Assembly: GCA_947491985.1 (NCBI GenBank)
Contig: CANLLR010000003.1
Span: forward strand, 1-64,000
From: Flavobacteriaceae bacterium
GTDB taxonomy: Bacteria; Bacteroidota; Bacteroidia; Flavobacteriales; Flavobacteriaceae
DNA length: 64,000 nt
Reading direction: 5' to 3'
Positions 1-10,345 of this stretch are shown one piece after another. The notes beneath the pieces are model-generated. The model did no database searches and was not told where the DNA came from. It saw nothing but the letters and a program-made list of their open reading frames with translations. The position numbers and the translations under genes were made by a program. Within the stretch, counting starts at the first letter, position 1, and the number at the start of each line of letters is the position of its first letter.

Positions 1-339
1 AATAACTGCCCTACTTCACCTAGAAAAATGCGCTTAGTAGCAGACTTGGTAAGAGGTCAGAAAGTGGAAAGAGCTTTAAATATATTAAGATTTAGCTCAA
101 AAGAAGCTTCAAGAAAATTAGAGAAATTAGTATTATCAGCTATCAACAATTGGGAGCAGAAAAATGCTGAAGGAAACGTTTCAGAAGCAGGCTTATTTAT
201 AAAAGAAATCCGTGTAGATGGTGGAATGATGTTGAAAAGACTTCGCCCAGCTCCACAAGGAAGAGCACACAGAATTAGAAAACGTTCAAACCACGTAACA
301 ATCGTGTTAGGAGCTAATGATAACACACAAGCAAATTAA
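1..339 (+). CDS. rplV: 50S ribosomal protein L22 (5'-partial)
   Basis: L22 lines the peptide exit tunnel of the large subunit. The frame is open from base 1 (NNCPTSPRK precedes the first visible ATG at 28), so that ATG is internal. About 25 N-terminal residues lie left of the window, judged from the usual flavobacterial length near 137 aa. The C-terminal beta-hairpin region ([21 protein letters not shown]) is intact. It sits 8 bases before rpsC, the standard S10-operon order. Confidence 0.96.
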   Translation, partial: NNCPTSPRKMRLVADLVRGQKVERALNILRFSSKEASRKLEKLVLSAINNWEQKNAEGNVSEAGLFIKEIRVDGGMMLKRLRPAPQGRAHRIRKRSNHVTIVLGANDNTQAN

Positions 340-347
340 TAAGTAAG

Positions 348-1109
348 ATGGGACAAAAGACAAATCCAATAGGAAACAGACTTGGTATCATCAGAGGATG
401 GGATTCAAACTGGTATGGTGGAAATGATTACGGTGATAAAATTGCCGAAGATTATAAAATCAGAAAGTATATTCATGCTCGTTTATCAAAAGCTAGTGTA
501 TCAAAAGTAATCATCGAGAGAACTTTGAAACTTGTAACCGTTACTATCACTACTGCTAGACCTGGTATTATTATCGGAAAAGGTGGTCAAGAGGTAGACA
601 AGTTGAAAGAAGAGCTTAAGAAAGTTACTGACAAAGAGGTTCAAATTAACATCTTTGAAATTAAAAGACCTGAACTTGACGCTTATTTAGTAGGAACAAG
701 CATCGCTCGTCAGATCGAAAGCCGTATTTCTTACAGAAGAGCAATCAAAATGGCTATTGCTGCCGCAATGCGTATGAACGCAGAAGGTATCAAAGTTCAA
801 ATTTCAGGTCGTTTGAATGGAGCTGAAATGGCACGTTCAGAAAACTTCAAAGAAGGAAGAATTCCTCTATCAACTTTCAGAGCCGATATTGATTATGCTT
901 TGGCTGAAGCACATACTACTTACGGTAGAATGGGTATCAAAGTATGGATCATGAAAGGTGAAGTATACGGAAAACGTGATTTATCGCCATTAGTTGGAAT
1001 GGATAAAAAACAAGCTTCTGGTGACAGAAAAGGTGGTGACTCTCCAAGAGGAGATAAAAAACCTTTCAACAAAGACAGAAAACCAGGTGGAGACCGTAAA
1101 AGAAAGTAA
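348..1109 (+). CDS. rpsC: 30S ribosomal protein S3
   Basis: S3 is a small-subunit head protein at the mRNA entry channel. The 253-aa product starts MGQKTNPIG, typical of the family. It carries a KH RNA-binding domain around residues 38-110 with the GxxG loop in IIGKGG, followed by the S3 C-terminal domain. The last 35 residues or so form a Lys/Arg/Gly/Asp-rich basic tail beyond the conserved core, as often seen in Bacteroidota. It lies between rplV and rplP in the super-operon. Confidence 0.97.
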   Translation: MGQKTNPIGNRLGIIRGWDSNWYGGNDYGDKIAEDYKIRKYIHARLSKASVSKVIIERTLKLVTVTITTARPGIIIGKGGQEVDKLKEELKKVTDKEVQINIFEIKRPELDAYLVGTSIARQIESRISYRRAIKMAIAAAMRMNAEGIKVQISGRLNGAEMARSENFKEGRIPLSTFRADIDYALAEAHTTYGRMGIKVWIMKGEVYGKRDLSPLVGMDKKQASGDRKGGDSPRGDKKPFNKDRKPGGDRKRK

Positions 1110-1129
1110 ATTTTTTAAATTAAAGAAAA

Positions 1130-1555
1130 ATGTTACAGCCTAAAAGAACAAAATACCGTAAGGTACAAAAAGGTAGAATGAAAGGTGTTTCTCAAAGAGG
1201 GCACAGACTTTCAAGTGGAATGTTTGGCATCAAATCGGTACATGAAAAAGGAGTGTTTTTAACTTCACGTCAAATTGAGGCTGCGCGTATTGCTGCAACC
1301 CGTTACATGAAGAGAGAAGGACAACTTTGGATAAACGTTTTTCCAGACAAACCAATCACAAAGAAACCTCTTGAGGTACGTATGGGTAAAGGAAAAGGAG
1401 CCGTTGAATATTGGGCTGCTGTCTGTAAACCCGGAAAAATTATGTTTGAAGTTGGAGGAGTGCCTTTAGCAGTAGCTAAAGAAGCATTACGCTTAGCAGC
1501 ACAAAAACTTCCAGTTAAAACTAAGTTTGTAATCGCTACAGATTTCGAAGCATAA
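1130..1555 (+). CDS. rplP: 50S ribosomal protein L16
   Basis: L16 binds 23S rRNA near the A site and peptidyl-transferase centre. The 141-aa product begins [11 protein letters not shown] and contains the signature [12 protein letters not shown], followed by [12 protein letters not shown]. Length and order (rpsC-rplP-rpmC) match the family. A 20-base gap separates it from rpsC, and the start codon is preceded by an A-rich stretch rather than a Shine-Dalgarno sequence. Confidence 0.97.
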   Translation: MLQPKRTKYRKVQKGRMKGVSQRGHRLSSGMFGIKSVHEKGVFLTSRQIEAARIAATRYMKREGQLWINVFPDKPITKKPLEVRMGKGKGAVEYWAAVCKPGKIMFEVGGVPLAVAKEALRLAAQKLPVKTKFVIATDFEA

Positions 1556-1568
1556 TCTAATATATATT

Positions 1569-1766
1569 ATGAAACAATCAGAAATTATTGGCCTATCTAC
1601 AGCTGAGTTACAAGTGCAACTTAGTCAGTTAAAAAAAACATACGCCGATTTAAAAACGGCTCACGCTATTTCACCAATCCAAAACCCTTTACAGATTCGT
1701 GCTGTAAGAAGATCGGTAGCCAGATTGACAACTGAATTAAGCAAACGAGATTTACAACAACTGTAA
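1569..1766 (+). CDS. rpmC: 50S ribosomal protein L29
   Basis: L29 is a small two-helix protein beside the exit tunnel, near the trigger-factor and SRP docking site. The 65-aa product ([15 protein letters not shown]) shows the paired helices and the conserved [15 protein letters not shown] segment. It lies between rplP and rpsQ as in most bacteria. Confidence 0.95.
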   Translation: MKQSEIIGLSTAELQVQLSQLKKTYADLKTAHAISPIQNPLQIRAVRRSVARLTTELSKRDLQQL

Positions 1767-1779
1767 GCTAGCTGAAAAG

Positions 1780-2040
1780 ATGGAAGAAAAAAGAAATTTA
1801 AGAAAAGAAAGAATTGGTGTTGTTGTAAGCAATAAAATGGAGAAATCTATTGTTGTTTCTGAAACTCGTAGAGTAAAACACCCATTATATGGTAAGTTCG
1901 TGTTAAAGACTAAAAAGTACCATGCACACGACGAAAAAAATGACTGTAACATCGGAGATACTGTAAAGATTAGCGAAACGCGTCCTTTAAGTAAAACAAA
2001 ATGTTGGAGATTAGTTGAAATCATTGAAAGAGCTAAGTAA
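1780..2040 (+). CDS. rpsQ: 30S ribosomal protein S17
   Basis: S17 is a primary 16S rRNA-binding protein with an OB fold. The 86-aa product has the family core: [21 protein letters not shown], then [15 protein letters not shown] and [16 protein letters not shown]. It is 13 bases downstream of rpmC and 2 bases upstream of rplN, so translation is probably coupled. Confidence 0.96.
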   Translation: MEEKRNLRKERIGVVVSNKMEKSIVVSETRRVKHPLYGKFVLKTKKYHAHDEKNDCNIGDTVKISETRPLSKTKCWRLVEIIERAK

Positions 2041-2042
2041 TT

Positions 2043-2411
2043 ATGGTACAACAGGAATCTAGATTAAAAGTAGCAGATAACACAGGAGCAAAAGAAGTTT
2101 TGACTATCCGTGTTTTAGGAGGAACGAAACGTCGTTATGCCTCTGTTGGAGATAAAATTGTAGTATCAATTAAAGATGCAACACCAAACGGTAACGTTAA
2201 GAAAGGTGCTGTTTCTACTGCAGTTGTTGTACGTACCAAAAAAGAAGTGAGAAGAGCTGATGGATCTTATATCAGATTTGACGATAACGCTTGCGTGTTG
2301 TTGAATGCTGCTGGAGAAATGAGAGGAACTCGTGTTTTTGGTCCGGTTGCCAGAGAACTTCGTGAAAAACAATTCATGAAAATTGTATCATTAGCACCTG
2401 AAGTGCTTTAA
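2043..2411 (+). CDS. rplN: 50S ribosomal protein L14
   Basis: L14 sits at the subunit interface and contacts 16S rRNA. The 122-aa product begins [18 protein letters not shown] and ends in the conserved [20 protein letters not shown]. Length is exactly typical. This is the first gene of the classical spc segment, directly after rpsQ. Confidence 0.97.
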
Positions 2412-2419
2412 TTCGATTA

Positions 2420-2737
2420 ATGATGACAAAGTTAAAAATAAAATCAGGTGACGTTGTTACTGTAATTGCAGGTGACCATAAAGGTAGCCAAGGTAAAGTA
2501 GTACGTGTGAACCGCGAGAAAAATAATGCGATTGTTGAAGGTGTGAACATGGTTTCAAAACATACGAAACCAAGTGCAAAAAGCCCTCAAGGAGGAATCG
2601 TTAAGAAAGAAGCTCCTATCCACATTTCTAACCTGGCTTTGATAGATCCAAAATCTAAAAAAGCTACAAAAACAGGAACAAGAACTGAAGGAGATAAGAA
2701 AGTGAGATTCTCAAAATCATCTAATCAAGTAATATAG
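2420..2737 (+). CDS. rplX: 50S ribosomal protein L24
   Basis: L24 is an assembly-initiator protein with a KOW motif, seen here as [19 protein letters not shown] near residues 9-27. The protein is 105 aa from the first ATG. An adjacent second ATG (2423) would give 104 aa and cannot be excluded. The next gene, rplE, starts 2 bases after its stop. Confidence 0.95.
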   Translation: MMTKLKIKSGDVVTVIAGDHKGSQGKVVRVNREKNNAIVEGVNMVSKHTKPSAKSPQGGIVKKEAPIHISNLALIDPKSKKATKTGTRTEGDKKVRFSKSSNQVI

Positions 2738-2739
2738 TT

Positions 2740-3291
2740 ATGTCATATATTCCTAGACTAAAAGAAGAATATAAGAGTAGAGTAATCTCAGCTCTTAAAG
2801 AAGAATTCGGTTACAAAAATGTTATGCAAGTTCCAAAACTTGAAAAAATTATTGTAAGCCGTGGAGTTGGTGCAGCTGTATCTGACAAAAAATTAGTAGA
2901 CTACGCAGTAGAAGAACTTACTAAAATTACAGGTCAAAAAGCGGTTGCTACTATTTCTAAGAAAGATGTTGCGTCATTCAAATTAAGAAAAGGAATGCCA
3001 ATTGGTGCTAAAGTTACGTTACGTGGCGAAAGAATGTATGAGTTTTTAGACAGACTTATTACTTCAGCTTTACCTCGTGTTCGTGATTTCAGCGGAATCA
3101 AAGCAACAGGTTTTGATGGAAGAGGAAACTACAACTTAGGTGTTTTAGAACAAATCATTTTCCCAGAAATTGATATTGATAAAGTGAACAAAATCTCTGG
3201 TATGGATATTACTTTCGTAACTTCTGCACCAACAGATAAAGAAGCAAAATCATTATTGACTGAACTAGGTTTACCTTTTAAAAAGAATTAA
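2740..3291 (+). CDS. rplE: 50S ribosomal protein L5
   Basis: L5 binds 5S rRNA in the central protuberance. The 183-aa product shows the family signature in [11 protein letters not shown], the [21 protein letters not shown] region and the C-terminal [20 protein letters not shown]. Length is normal. It is followed 3 bases later by rpsN. Confidence 0.97.
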   Translation: MSYIPRLKEEYKSRVISALKEEFGYKNVMQVPKLEKIIVSRGVGAAVSDKKLVDYAVEELTKITGQKAVATISKKDVASFKLRKGMPIGAKVTLRGERMYEFLDRLITSALPRVRDFSGIKATGFDGRGNYNLGVLEQIIFPEIDIDKVNKISGMDITFVTSAPTDKEAKSLLTELGLPFKKN

Positions 3292-3294
3292 GAT

Positions 3295-3564
3295 ATGGCT
3301 AAAGAATCAATGAAAGCCCGTGAGGTTAAGAGAGAAAAAACGGTAGCAAAGTACGCTGAAAAAAGAAAAGCTTTATTAGAAGCTGGCGATTATGAAGGCC
3401 TACAAAAATTACCAAAAAATGCTTCACCAGTTCGTTTGCACAACCGTTGTAAATTAACAGGTAGACCAAGAGGGTACATGAGACAATTTGGTCTTTCACG
3501 TGTTACATTCCGTGAAATGGCTAACCAAGGATTAATACCAGGTGTTAAAAAAGCTAGTTGGTAA
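3295..3564 (+). CDS. rpsN: 30S ribosomal protein S14
   Basis: S14 helps assemble the head of the small subunit. The 89-aa product is the zinc-independent form: it lacks the CxxC pairs of short S14 and ends in the conserved [38 protein letters not shown] is the 16S rRNA-binding signature. A 76-base gap follows before rpsH. Confidence 0.97.
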   Translation: MAKESMKAREVKREKTVAKYAEKRKALLEAGDYEGLQKLPKNASPVRLHNRCKLTGRPRGYMRQFGLSRVTFREMANQGLIPGVKKASW

Positions 3565-3640
3565 AAAACAAAAATTTTAACTGGTTAAAGGTTCTATACG
3601 AATAGTTTGTGTTGAAAACCATAACCGAAAATCTATACAT

Positions 3641-4039
3641 ATGTATACAGATCCAATTGCAGATTATCTTACGAGAGTTAGAAATGCAACGAGAGCCAAT
3701 CATAAAGTGGTTGAAGTTCCAGCATCTAATCTTAAAAAAGAAATCACAAAAATTTTATTTGATCAAGGATATATCTTGAGCTATAAATTTGAAGAAAACT
3801 CGGTTCAGGGTTCTATCAAAATAGCTTTGAAATATGATAAAGACACGAAAGAGTCAGTTATCAAAGATATCCAAAGAATTAGTAAACCAGGTTTGCGTAA
3901 ATACGCAGGTTCTACAAAAATCCCAAGAATCCTTAACGGATTAGGAATTGCTATCGTTTCAACTTCAAAAGGTTTAATGACCGGGAAACAAGCGAAACAA
4001 TTGAATGTGGGTGGTGAAGTAATCTGTTACGTATACTAA
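3641..4039 (+). CDS. rpsH: 30S ribosomal protein S8
   Basis: S8 is a central 16S rRNA-binding protein, and in E. coli it represses the spc operon. The 132-aa product begins [16 protein letters not shown] and ends [22 protein letters not shown], both family hallmarks. The upstream 76-base spacer (3565-3640) contains partly complementary GGTT/AACC segments but no clear -7 motif, so I assign it no regulatory role. Confidence 0.97.
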   Translation: MYTDPIADYLTRVRNATRANHKVVEVPASNLKKEITKILFDQGYILSYKFEENSVQGSIKIALKYDKDTKESVIKDIQRISKPGLRKYAGSTKIPRILNGLGIAIVSTSKGLMTGKQAKQLNVGGEVICYVY

Positions 4040-4056
4040 TTTAATAAGACGAAACG

Positions 4057-4599
4057 ATGTCAAGAATAGGTAAAAATCCAATTGCAATTCCAGCCGGAGT
4101 AACTATCGATGTTAAAGATGGCGTAATTACAGTAAAAGGTAAATTAGGTGAATTAACACAAGAGTTTTCGGACGTTGTTGTTAATGTAGAAGAAGGTCAA
4201 GTTGTGGTTGAAAGACCATCAGACAGCAAAGACCACAGAGCTAAGCACGGTTTGTACAGATCATTAATCAATAATATGGTTACAGGTGTATCAACTGGTT
4301 TTACAAAAGAGTTAGAGTTAGTGGGTGTAGGATATAGAGCGTCAAACCAAGGTCAAAAATTGGATTTAGCTTTAGGATTTTCTCACAATATCGTATTAGA
4401 AGTGGCTTCTGAAGTTATATTAGAAACTATTTCTGAAAAAGGTAAAAACCCTATCGTAAAACTTACTTCTTATGATAAACAACTTTTAGGTCAGGTAACT
4501 GCGAAAATCAGAGATTTCCGTCGTCCAGAACCATACAAAGGAAAAGGTATCAAGTTTGTAGGTGAAGTATTAAGAAGAAAAGCAGGTAAATCAGCTTAA
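4057..4599 (+). CDS. rplF: 50S ribosomal protein L6
   Basis: L6 lies near the sarcin-ricin loop and the factor-binding region. The 180-aa product has the duplicated L6 fold: an N-terminal repeat ([15 protein letters not shown]) and a C-terminal repeat ending [20 protein letters not shown], which carries the family signature. It is 17 bases after rpsH and 11 bases before rplR. Confidence 0.97.
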   Translation: MSRIGKNPIAIPAGVTIDVKDGVITVKGKLGELTQEFSDVVVNVEEGQVVVERPSDSKDHRAKHGLYRSLINNMVTGVSTGFTKELELVGVGYRASNQGQKLDLALGFSHNIVLEVASEVILETISEKGKNPIVKLTSYDKQLLGQVTAKIRDFRRPEPYKGKGIKFVGEVLRRKAGKSA

Positions 4600-4610
4600 A
4601 AATTAAGATC

Positions 4611-4964
4611 ATGTCATTAACAAAATCTGAAAGAAGACAGAGAATCCAGTATAGAATAAGAAAGATTGTAAGCGGTACTGCTGCTAGACCAAGGCTTTCT
4701 GTATTCAGAAGTAACAAAGAAATCTATGCACAGCTCATAGACGATGTAAATGGTGTAACTTTATTAGCTACTTCATCGAGAGATAAAGATGTAACTACTA
4801 AAGGTACTAACGTTGACGTAGCAACAGCAGTTGGAAAACTAGTTGCTGAAAAAGCGTTAAAAGCCGGTATCGATACTATCACTTTCGATAGAGGAGGTTA
4901 TTTATACCACGGTCGTATTAAATCATTAGCAGACGGCGCGAGAGCAGCTGGACTAAAATTCTAA
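4611..4964 (+). CDS. rplR: 50S ribosomal protein L18
   Basis: L18 binds 5S rRNA together with L5 in the central protuberance. The 117-aa product has the basic N-terminus ([15 protein letters not shown]), the [16 protein letters not shown] segment and the C-terminal [20 protein letters not shown]. Length and position between rplF and rpsE are standard. Confidence 0.97.
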   Translation: MSLTKSERRQRIQYRIRKIVSGTAARPRLSVFRSNKEIYAQLIDDVNGVTLLATSSRDKDVTTKGTNVDVATAVGKLVAEKALKAGIDTITFDRGGYLYHGRIKSLADGARAAGLKF

Positions 4965-4970
4965 GAAATT

Positions 4971-5495
4971 ATGTATCATAAATACAAAAACGTAGAGTTG
5001 GTAAAACCAAGTGGTCTTGAGTTAAAAGACAGATTGGTTAGTGTAAATCGTGTTACCAAAGTAACAAAAGGAGGTAGAGCTTTTGGCTTTTCTGCTATTG
5101 TTGTAGTAGGTGATGAAAGCGGTGTTGTGGGTCACGGATTAGGAAAGTCTAAAGACGTTTCTGAAGCAATTGCGAAAGCAGTAGAAGATGCTAAGAAAAA
5201 CTTGGTGAGAATTCCTTTAAGTGGTCAATCAGTTCCTCACGAACAAAAAGGTAAATTTGGTGGAGCTCGTGTATTCTTAATGCCTGCATCTCACGGTACA
5301 GGAGTTATTGCTGGTGGTGCTGTTCGTTCAGTATTAGAATCAGTAGGAATTCACGATGTATTATCAAAATCTCAAGGTTCTTCTAATCCACATAACGTGG
5401 TAAAAGCAACTTTTGATGCATTATTACAAATGAGAAGTGCTTACACTGTTGCAAAACAAAGAGGTGTTTCTTTAGAGAAAGTATTTAAAGGTTAA
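4971..5495 (+). CDS. rpsE: 30S ribosomal protein S5
   Basis: S5 contributes to decoding accuracy and mRNA unwinding. The 174-aa product has the N-terminal double-stranded RNA-binding-like domain ([21 protein letters not shown]) and the C-terminal [18 protein letters not shown] signature. It starts 6 bases after rplR. Confidence 0.97.
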   Translation: MYHKYKNVELVKPSGLELKDRLVSVNRVTKVTKGGRAFGFSAIVVVGDESGVVGHGLGKSKDVSEAIAKAVEDAKKNLVRIPLSGQSVPHEQKGKFGGARVFLMPASHGTGVIAGGAVRSVLESVGIHDVLSKSQGSSNPHNVVKATFDALLQMRSAYTVAKQRGVSLEKVFKG

Positions 5496-5507
5496 TTCAA
5501 GGAAATT

Positions 5508-5690
5508 ATGGCTAAAATAGTAGTTAAACAAGTTAAAAGTCAAATCAACTGTCCTCTTACACAAAAGAAAACATTGGTGGCTTTAGGTCTAAAAAGATTA
5601 GGACAATCAGCAGAGCATGATGCTTCATCTTCAATCCTTGGAATGGTAAATAAAGTAAAACACTTAGTTTCTGTAACAGAAACTAAATAA
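5508..5690 (+). CDS. rpmD: 50S ribosomal protein L30
   Basis: L30 is a small 23S rRNA-binding protein. The 60-aa product (KIVVKQVKSQINCPLTQKKT, then LGLKRLGQSAEHDASSSILGM) matches the short bacterial form. It lies between rpsE and rplO as usual. Confidence 0.95.
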   Translation: MAKIVVKQVKSQINCPLTQKKTLVALGLKRLGQSAEHDASSSILGMVNKVKHLVSVTETK

Positions 5691-5704
5691 TAGAAACAGT
5701 TATT

Positions 5705-6157
5705 ATGAATTTAAGTAACTTACAACCAGCAGAAGGTTCTACACACAATCAAAACAAACGATTAGGTAGAGGTGAAGGTTCTGGAAAAGGTGGTACTTCT
5801 GCAAGAGGTCACAAAGGAGCTAAGTCTCGTTCTGGATACTCTAAAAAGATCGGTTTTGAAGGAGGGCAAATGCCACTTCAAAGACGTGTGCCTAAGTTTG
5901 GTTTCACAAATGTCAACCGTAAAGAATATCAAGGTGTTAACCTAGACGCTCTTCAGTTATTAGTAGATAACGGAATTGTAACCGATACAGTAGATTTTGC
6001 TGTATTAGTTGCCAACCGTTTGGCTACTAAAAACGAACTTGTAAAAGTTTTAGGTAGAGGTGAATTGAAAACGAAATTAACAGTAACCGCTCACAAATTT
6101 ACTGCAACTGCAAAAGCCGCTATTGAAGCAGCTGGTGGAGAAGCCGTAGAACTATAA
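5705..6157 (+). CDS. rplO: 50S ribosomal protein L15
   Basis: L15 is a late-assembly large-subunit protein with a long flexible N-terminal arm. The 150-aa product shows that Gly/Lys-rich arm (KRLGRGEGSGKGGTSARG) and the folded C-terminal part ending in VTAHKFTATAKAAIEAAGG. It directly precedes secY, the conserved arrangement. Confidence 0.97.
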   Translation: MNLSNLQPAEGSTHNQNKRLGRGEGSGKGGTSARGHKGAKSRSGYSKKIGFEGGQMPLQRRVPKFGFTNVNRKEYQGVNLDALQLLVDNGIVTDTVDFAVLVANRLATKNELVKVLGRGELKTKLTVTAHKFTATAKAAIEAAGGEAVEL

Positions 6158-6169
6158 TATTCTGATTTT

Positions 6170-7516
6170 ATGAAGAATTTTATTGAAACATTCAAAAATG
6201 TCTGGAAAATAGAAGAGTTAAAGAATAAAATTCTTTTTACTTTATTAATGTTAGTGGTATACCGTTTTGGAGCACACGTTACGCTTCCAGGTATAGATGG
6301 TGCTCAGTTGGGTGGTCTAGCCGGACAAACTAAAGAAGGAATAGGTTCTATTCTTGATATGTTTACTGGAGGGTCGTTCTCTAAAGCATCGGTATTTGCA
6401 CTAGGAATTATGCCTTATATTTCCGCTTCAATTGTAGTTCAGTTAATGGGAATAGCTATTCCTTATCTACAAAAATTACAAAAAGATGGCGAAAGTGGTA
6501 GAAAGAAATTAAACCAAATAACTCGTTGGTTAACAATTGGTATTACTTTACTTCAAGGTCCTGGTTACATTTACAATTTGTACAGAACAATTCCACAAAG
6601 CGCATTTTTATTGCCATCTAACTCTTTTGAGTTCTTATTTTCTTCGGTTTTAATTTTAACCACAGGTACCGTTTTTGCCATGTGGTTGGGAGAAAAAATT
6701 ACAGATAAAGGTATCGGAAATGGAATCTCTTTATTAATTATGGTTGGAATCCTTGCACGTCTTCCAGAAGCATTTATTCAAGAATGTACGTCAAGAATTA
6801 CAAACAATACTGGAGGTTTAATGGTTATCGTAATTGAAATTATTGTATGGATGCTTGTGATTATCGCTTGTGTACTTCTAGTAATGGCAATACGAAGAAT
6901 ACCAGTCCAATATGCAAGAAGAACCAACGCTGGTGATTTCGAACAAGACATGGTAACAGGCGGAAACAGACAATTTATTCCTCTAAAACTGAATTCAGCT
7001 GGTGTAATGCCAATCATCTTTGCTCAAGCAATTATGTTCATTCCTGCTGCTTTAGCGGGTTTATCAAACTCTGAAGCTTCACAATCTATTGCAGGGACAT
7101 TCAGTAACATTTTCGGATTTTGGTACAATTTAGTTTTCGCTTTATTGATTATCATTTTCACGTTCTTTTATACAGCAATTACAGTTCCTTCAAATAAAAT
7201 GGCAGATGACTTAAAGAGAAGTGGCGGTTTTATTCCAGGTATTAAACCCGGAATCGAAACAGGCGACTACCTTGACAAGATTATGTCATTAATTACATTC
7301 CCAGGTGCATTATTTCTTGCTTTGATTGCTGTGTTCCCAGCCTGAGTAGTAAGTATGGATGTTCAACAATCATGGGCAATGTTCTTCGGAGGTACGTCAT
7401 TGATTATTATGGTAGGAGTTGCAATTGATACTATTCAACAAATCAATTCGTATTTATTGAATAGAGAATACGATGGTTTAATGAAAAGTGGTAAAAATAG
7501 AAAAGCAGTAGCTTAA
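6170..7516 (+). CDS. secY: SecY translocase subunit, interrupted by in-frame TGA
   Basis: SecY is the membrane channel of the Sec protein-export machinery. The frame from 6170 codes for transmembrane helices 1-9 and then meets a TGA at 7343-7345 (codon 392). The same frame continues without a shift through [10 protein letters not shown] and helix 10 ([20 protein letters not shown]) to the usual C-terminal tail GKNRKAVA and a TAA at 7514-7516. Without the TGA the product would be 448 aa, the family's normal length. Terminating at 7345 leaves 391 aa and removes helix 10 and the cytosolic tail. Since SecY is essential, a base-calling error, a recent mutation or readthrough must be considered. 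TGG is used for Trp elsewhere, so recoding is unlikely. Confidence 0.9.
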
Positions 7517-7521
7517 TTTTT

Positions 7522-7737
7522 ATGGCAAAACAATCAGCAATAGAACAAGACGGATCAATAATCGAAGCATTGTCAAATGCAATGTTTCGTGTAGAATTAG
7601 AAAACGGACACATCGTTATCGCACACATCTCTGGAAAAATGCGCATGCATTACATCAAATTATTACCTGGTGATAAAGTGAAACTAGAAATGAGCCCTTA
7701 CGATTTATCCAAAGCAAGAATCACTTACAGATACTAA
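7522..7737 (+). CDS. infA: Translation initiation factor IF-1
   Basis: IF-1 binds the ribosomal A site during initiation. The 71-aa product is a single OB-fold (S1-like) domain: [17 protein letters not shown], the [20 protein letters not shown] core and the C-terminal [13 protein letters not shown]. It starts 5 bases after the secY stop and precedes rpmJ, the usual alpha-operon arrangement. Confidence 0.97.
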   Translation: MAKQSAIEQDGSIIEALSNAMFRVELENGHIVIAHISGKMRMHYIKLLPGDKVKLEMSPYDLSKARITYRY

Positions 7738-7752
7738 TAAAGCAAAGTAAAG

Positions 7753-7869
7753 ATGAAAGTAAGAACATCAGTTAAGAAAAGAAGTGCCGAGTGCGTAATT
7801 GTACGTAGAAAAGGCAGATTATACGTTATTAACAAAAAGAATCCTAGATTTAAACAAAGACAGGGATAA
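7753..7869 (+). CDS. rpmJ: 50S ribosomal protein L36
   Basis: This short ORF encodes 38 residues ([20 protein letters not shown], ending [12 protein letters not shown]), an unmistakable L36. The classical CCHC zinc ligands are mostly absent: only Cys14 is seen, so this is a zinc-poor form as in other Flavobacteria. It lies between infA and rpsM with short spacers on both sides. Confidence 0.95.
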   Translation: MKVRTSVKKRSAECVIVRRKGRLYVINKKNPRFKQRQG

Positions 7870-7871
7870 TT

Positions 7872-8246
7872 ATGGCAAGAATAGCAGGGGTAGATATCCC
7901 AAAAAACAAGAGAGGTGTTATAGCACTTACCTATATCTTCGGAATAGGAAAAAGTAGAGCTATTGAGATTTTAGATAAAGCTCAAGTTAGCCAAGACAAA
8001 AAAGTTCAAGATTGGAACGATGACGAAATCGGAGGAATCCGTGATGCTGTATCGTACTATAAAATTGAAGGTGAATTACGATCTGAAGTATCTTTAAACA
8101 TCAAACGTTTAATGGATATTGGTTGTTATAGAGGTATTCGTCACAGATCTGGTCTTCCATTAAGAGGACAAAGAACGAAAAATAACTCTAGAACAAGAAA
8201 AGGGAAAAGAAAAACTGTTGCTAACAAGAAAAAAGCAACTAAATAA
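7872..8246 (+). CDS. rpsM: 30S ribosomal protein S13
   Basis: S13 forms intersubunit bridges in the head of the small subunit. The 124-aa product starts [20 protein letters not shown]. It carries the signature [20 protein letters not shown] and a Lys/Arg-rich C-terminal tail that reaches toward the P-site tRNA. It begins 2 bases after rpmJ. Confidence 0.97.
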   Translation: MARIAGVDIPKNKRGVIALTYIFGIGKSRAIEILDKAQVSQDKKVQDWNDDEIGGIRDAVSYYKIEGELRSEVSLNIKRLMDIGCYRGIRHRSGLPLRGQRTKNNSRTRKGKRKTVANKKKATK

Positions 8247-8254
8247 TAAATAGT

Positions 8255-8638
8255 ATGGCTAAAGCAAGTACAAAAAAACGTAAAGTTATTATTGAATCTT
8301 CAGGCGAAGCACATATTAGTGCCACATTTAATAACATCATTATTTCTTTGACAAACAAAAAAGGTGAAGTTATATCTTGGTCGTCAGCTGGTAAAATGGG
8401 CTTCAGAGGTTCTAAAAAGAACACTCCGTATGCAGCTCAAATGGCAGCAGAAGATTGTAGTAAAGTAGCGTTAGAAGCTGGTCTTAAAAAAGTAAAAGTA
8501 TATGTAAAAGGGCCAGGAAACGGACGTGAGTCTGCGATTCGTTCTTTGCATAACTCCGGAATTGAAGTAACCGAAATCATCGACGTTACTCCAATGCCAC
8601 ACAACGGATGTCGTCCTCCTAAAAGACGAAGAGTATAA
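8255..8638 (+). CDS. rpsK: 30S ribosomal protein S11
   Basis: S11 lies on the platform of the small subunit near the E-site mRNA. The 127-aa product has the family motifs [20 protein letters not shown] and [19 protein letters not shown], and ends [16 protein letters not shown]. An 84-base spacer follows before rpsD, in which I see no motif. Confidence 0.97.
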   Translation: MAKASTKKRKVIIESSGEAHISATFNNIIISLTNKKGEVISWSSAGKMGFRGSKKNTPYAAQMAAEDCSKVALEAGLKKVKVYVKGPGNGRESAIRSLHNSGIEVTEIIDVTPMPHNGCRPPKRRRV

Positions 8639-8722
8639 TTATAGTATAACAGAGTTAGAACTAAGATTATCGAAGGATTTATTGACCTGAATTCATAATC
8701 TCTCACTCACAACAAATTTAAA

Positions 8723-9328
8723 ATGGCAAGATATACTGGTCCAAGTACAAAAATCGCACGTAAATTCGGCGAAGCTATTTTCGGAGAAGACAAAGCCTTC
8801 GAAAAAAGAAATTACCCTCCCGGACAACACGGGATGGCAAAAAAAAGAGGTAAAAAATCAGAGTACGCAGTACAGTTGATGGAAAAGCAAAAAGCTAAAT
8901 ATTCGTATGGTATTTTAGAAAAGCAATTCAGAAACTTGTTCGAAAAAGCAGCTGCCTCTAAAGGTGTAACAGGTGAAATCCTTTTGCAATTATGTGAAGC
9001 ACGCTTAGACAACGTAGTGTACAGAATGGGAATAGCTTCTTCAAGAAGAGCAGCGCGTCAAATCGTTTCTCACCGTCACATTACAGTAAACGGAGAATTG
9101 GTAAACATTCCTTCGTACCACCTAAAACCAGGTGATAAAGTTGCTGTTCGTGAAAAATCTAAATCATTAGAATCTATCGCTAACTCTTTAGCAAATTCAA
9201 GTACTGTTTACGAATGGATTACTTGGAATAAAGACACCCTAGAAGGTACTTTTGTTTCTGTTCCTGCACGTTTGCAAATTCCAGAAAACATTAAAGAACA
9301 ATTAATCGTAGAGTTGTACAACAAATAA
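8723..9328 (+). CDS. rpsD: 30S ribosomal protein S4
   Basis: S4 nucleates small-subunit assembly. The 201-aa product has the N-terminal rRNA-binding domain ([25 protein letters not shown]) and an S4 RNA-binding domain around residues 90-155 ([20 protein letters not shown]). The N-terminal Cys zinc cluster of some S4 proteins is absent. It is followed by rpoA, as in the alpha operon. Confidence 0.97.
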   Translation: MARYTGPSTKIARKFGEAIFGEDKAFEKRNYPPGQHGMAKKRGKKSEYAVQLMEKQKAKYSYGILEKQFRNLFEKAAASKGVTGEILLQLCEARLDNVVYRMGIASSRRAARQIVSHRHITVNGELVNIPSYHLKPGDKVAVREKSKSLESIANSLANSSTVYEWITWNKDTLEGTFVSVPARLQIPENIKEQLIVELYNK

Positions 9329-9349
9329 TAATTGACAGTAGTCTAAATT

Positions 9350-10342
9350 ATGGCAATATTTAATTTTCAAAAGCCCGATAAAGTTATCATGATCGATTCA
9401 ACCGATTTTGAAGGTAAGTTTGAATTCAGACCTTTAGAACCTGGTTACGGATTGACCGTAGGTAATGCACTTAGAAGAGTTTTACTTTCTGCTTTAGAAG
9501 GATATGCTATTACATCCACTCGTATTGACGGTGTAGAGCATGAGTTTTCTACTATCCCAGGAGTTGTTGAAGATGTAACCGAAATTATCCTTAATCTCAA
9601 ACAAATACGTTTCAAACGTCAAATTGAAGATATCGATAACGAAGCGGTAACCATTTCTATAACAGGTAAAGACCAAATTACTGCTGGCGATTTTCAAAAA
9701 TTTATCTCTGGATTTCAAGTATTGAACCCAGATTTAGTAATCTGTAACCTTGATTCAAAAGTAAATTTCAATATGGAATTGACTATCGAAAAGGGTAGAG
9801 GTTATGTGCCAGCTGAAGAAAACAAAAAGCAAAATGTAGCTATTGGAACCATCTTTATTGATTCTATTTTTACTCCTGTAAAGAATGTAAAATATACTAT
9901 TGAAAACTTCCGTGTTGAACAAAAAACCGATTATGAAAAATTGGTTTTCGAAATCAAAACGGACGGGTCTATCAATCCTAAAGATGCTTTAACTGAAGCT
10001 GCTAAAGTTTTAATTCACCACTTTATGTTGTTCTCCGATGAGCGCATCACTTTAGAGGCGGACGAAATTGCGCAAACCGATTCGTATGACGAAGAATCAT
10101 TGCACATGAGACAATTACTAAAAACCAAATTGGTTGATATGGACTTGTCTGTTAGAGCTTTGAACTGTTTGAAAGCAGCAGAAGTAGACACACTTGGAGA
10201 TTTAGTATCTTTCAATAAAAATGACTTAATGAAGTTCCGTAATTTCGGGAAAAAATCGTTAACAGAATTAGACGAATTAGTCGCTGTTAAAAATTTAACC
10301 TTCGGAATGGACTTAGCAAAATACAAATTAGATAAAGAATAA
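9350..10342 (+). CDS. rpoA: DNA-directed RNA polymerase subunit alpha
   Basis: The alpha subunit dimerises to scaffold RNA polymerase. The 330-aa product has the N-terminal assembly domain (residues 1 to about 230, with [20 protein letters not shown] and [16 protein letters not shown]). A linker follows, then the C-terminal DNA-binding domain (about 255-325, with [19 protein letters not shown] and [18 protein letters not shown]). Length is typical. It is the penultimate gene of the operon, before rplQ. Confidence 0.98.
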   Translation: MAIFNFQKPDKVIMIDSTDFEGKFEFRPLEPGYGLTVGNALRRVLLSALEGYAITSTRIDGVEHEFSTIPGVVEDVTEIILNLKQIRFKRQIEDIDNEAVTISITGKDQITAGDFQKFISGFQVLNPDLVICNLDSKVNFNMELTIEKGRGYVPAEENKKQNVAIGTIFIDSIFTPVKNVKYTIENFRVEQKTDYEKLVFEIKTDGSINPKDALTEAAKVLIHHFMLFSDERITLEADEIAQTDSYDEESLHMRQLLKTKLVDMDLSVRALNCLKAAEVDTLGDLVSFNKNDLMKFRNFGKKSLTELDELVAVKNLTFGMDLAKYKLDKE

Positions 10343-10345
10343 ATT

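Noticed and set aside
3565..3640. S8-type autoregulatory structure before rpsH
   Set aside because: Only short GGTT/AACC pairing is seen, and the known S8 site sits elsewhere in the operon; insufficient support.
7343..7345. TGA read as Trp or selenocysteine in secY
   Set aside because: TGA is an ordinary stop elsewhere in the window and TGG codes Trp; no downstream selenocysteine-type structure was seen.
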